This document shows, in pieces, positions 55,867-55,979 of a stretch of DNA of 55,979 nt. The notes under the pieces were generated by a model. It saw nothing but the letters and a program-made list of their open reading frames with translations. It was not told the origin of the DNA and ran no database searches. The stretch is taken from assembly GCF_018917145.1 (NCBI RefSeq), contig NZ_JAHLOD010000024.1, positions 1 to 55,979 of the forward strand. The letters are read 5' to 3'. The first letter of the stretch is position 1. Every line of letters starts with the position of its first letter. This DNA comes from Clostridium bornimense (GTDB lineage Bacteria; Bacillota; Clostridia; Clostridiales; Clostridiaceae). The position numbers were made by a program, and so were the translations under genes.

Positions 55867-55979
55867 GGTACCTATAACATGGACACATAAAAAAAGAGTG
55901 TCTAGTTTATAGGTACTTTTTTATGTATAATTAAAATTATCTTGGAGGAAATAGTGGATATGAGTAAAATTAAATTTTC
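55867..55979 (+). mobile_element. Probable left end of an insertion sequence
   Basis: Two inverted arms, 55867-55886 and 55898-55917, match at about 15 of 20 positions (shared GTACCTATAA and GACAC). The right arm, TGTCTAGTTTATAGGTAC from 55899, looks like a terminal inverted repeat beginning with TG. About 45 bases later there is a GGAGG site and an ATG opening a frame. IS3-type elements have this arrangement. The opposing arm may be the end of a second, lost copy. The window stops too early to confirm. Confidence 0.5.
55960..55979 (+). CDS. Start of a possible transposase OrfA (partial)
   Basis: ATG at 55960 preceded by TTGGAGG and followed by codons for M-S-K-I-K-F, cut by the window edge. 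Position after an IS-like end suggests an IS3-family OrfA. Only six residues are visible, so the call rests mainly on context. Confidence 0.35.

Overview
The window is very AT-rich, densely coded DNA from a low-GC Firmicute. The gene set points to Clostridium sensu stricto or a close relative: anaerobic ribonucleotide reductase nrdDG, a CcpA-type LacI regulator, a T-box in front of an IleRS2-type ileS, tandem YhgE/Pip proteins, AGGAGG-type ribosome binding sites with frequent TTG and GTG starts, and hairpin terminators after most genes. No rRNA, tRNA, CRISPR array or prophage is visible. One insertion-sequence end appears to start at the extreme right edge. This looks like chromosomal core sequence with accessory patches.

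Layout. (1) 0.1-10.3 kb, minus strand: uvrB, uvrA, an FHA protein, a SEDS protein (FtsW/RodA), a class B penicillin-binding protein and uvrC. Two consensus promoters lie between uvrB and uvrA, and one carries a LexA-type palindrome at its start site. Nucleotide excision repair and a cell-wall synthesis cassette therefore appear to share transcription. (2) 10.6-18.8 kb: a cell-surface glycosylation locus with a YfhO protein, two other large polytopic membrane proteins and two GT2 polyprenyl-phosphate glycosyltransferases, one CsbB/GtrB-like. (3) 18.9-22.2 kb: a lone protein of about 1080 residues with an SF1-helicase-like P-loop core, a long helical insertion and a degenerate Walker B motif; this is the least explained gene here. 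(4) 22.4-27.5 kb: ccpA, ileS with its T-box, and a 51-residue zinc-ribbon gene. (5) 27.6-29.8 kb: a CAAX-type membrane protease, a metallo-beta-lactamase-fold protein that has lost its main metal motif, and an ArsR/SmtB repressor with complete CzrA-type zinc ligands. (6) 30.1-34.9 kb: nrdDG behind a NrdR-box promoter and a degenerate GT2-TPR protein, flanked by two inverted copies of a composite repeat of about 200 bp. (7) 34.9-44.4 kb: an unknown helical protein, a YjiH transporter-like protein, a 5'-truncated VanZ remnant, two tandem YhgE/Pip proteins behind a TetR-type palindrome, and a membrane-anchored MutS-like ATPase. (8) 44.5-50.0 kb: a secreted FG-GAP-like protein, and a signalling operon of a 30-residue membrane microprotein, a pseudo-histidine kinase, a true histidine kinase and an OmpR-type regulator. 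(9) 50.1-55.5 kb: a PrsA foldase, a DbpA-like DEAD-box helicase and a CtpE-like P-type ATPase. (10) 55.7-56.0 kb: a third copy of the composite repeat, apparently interrupted by an IS end.

Two themes run through the window. Many terminators share sequence as well as shape: the 5' arm often reads GG-n-TGT-Y-R-C. Several enzyme-like proteins have lost catalytic residues: the pseudo-kinase, the metallo-beta-lactamase-fold protein, the GT2-TPR protein and the SF1-like protein. All calls are from reading the sequence; no database search was run.
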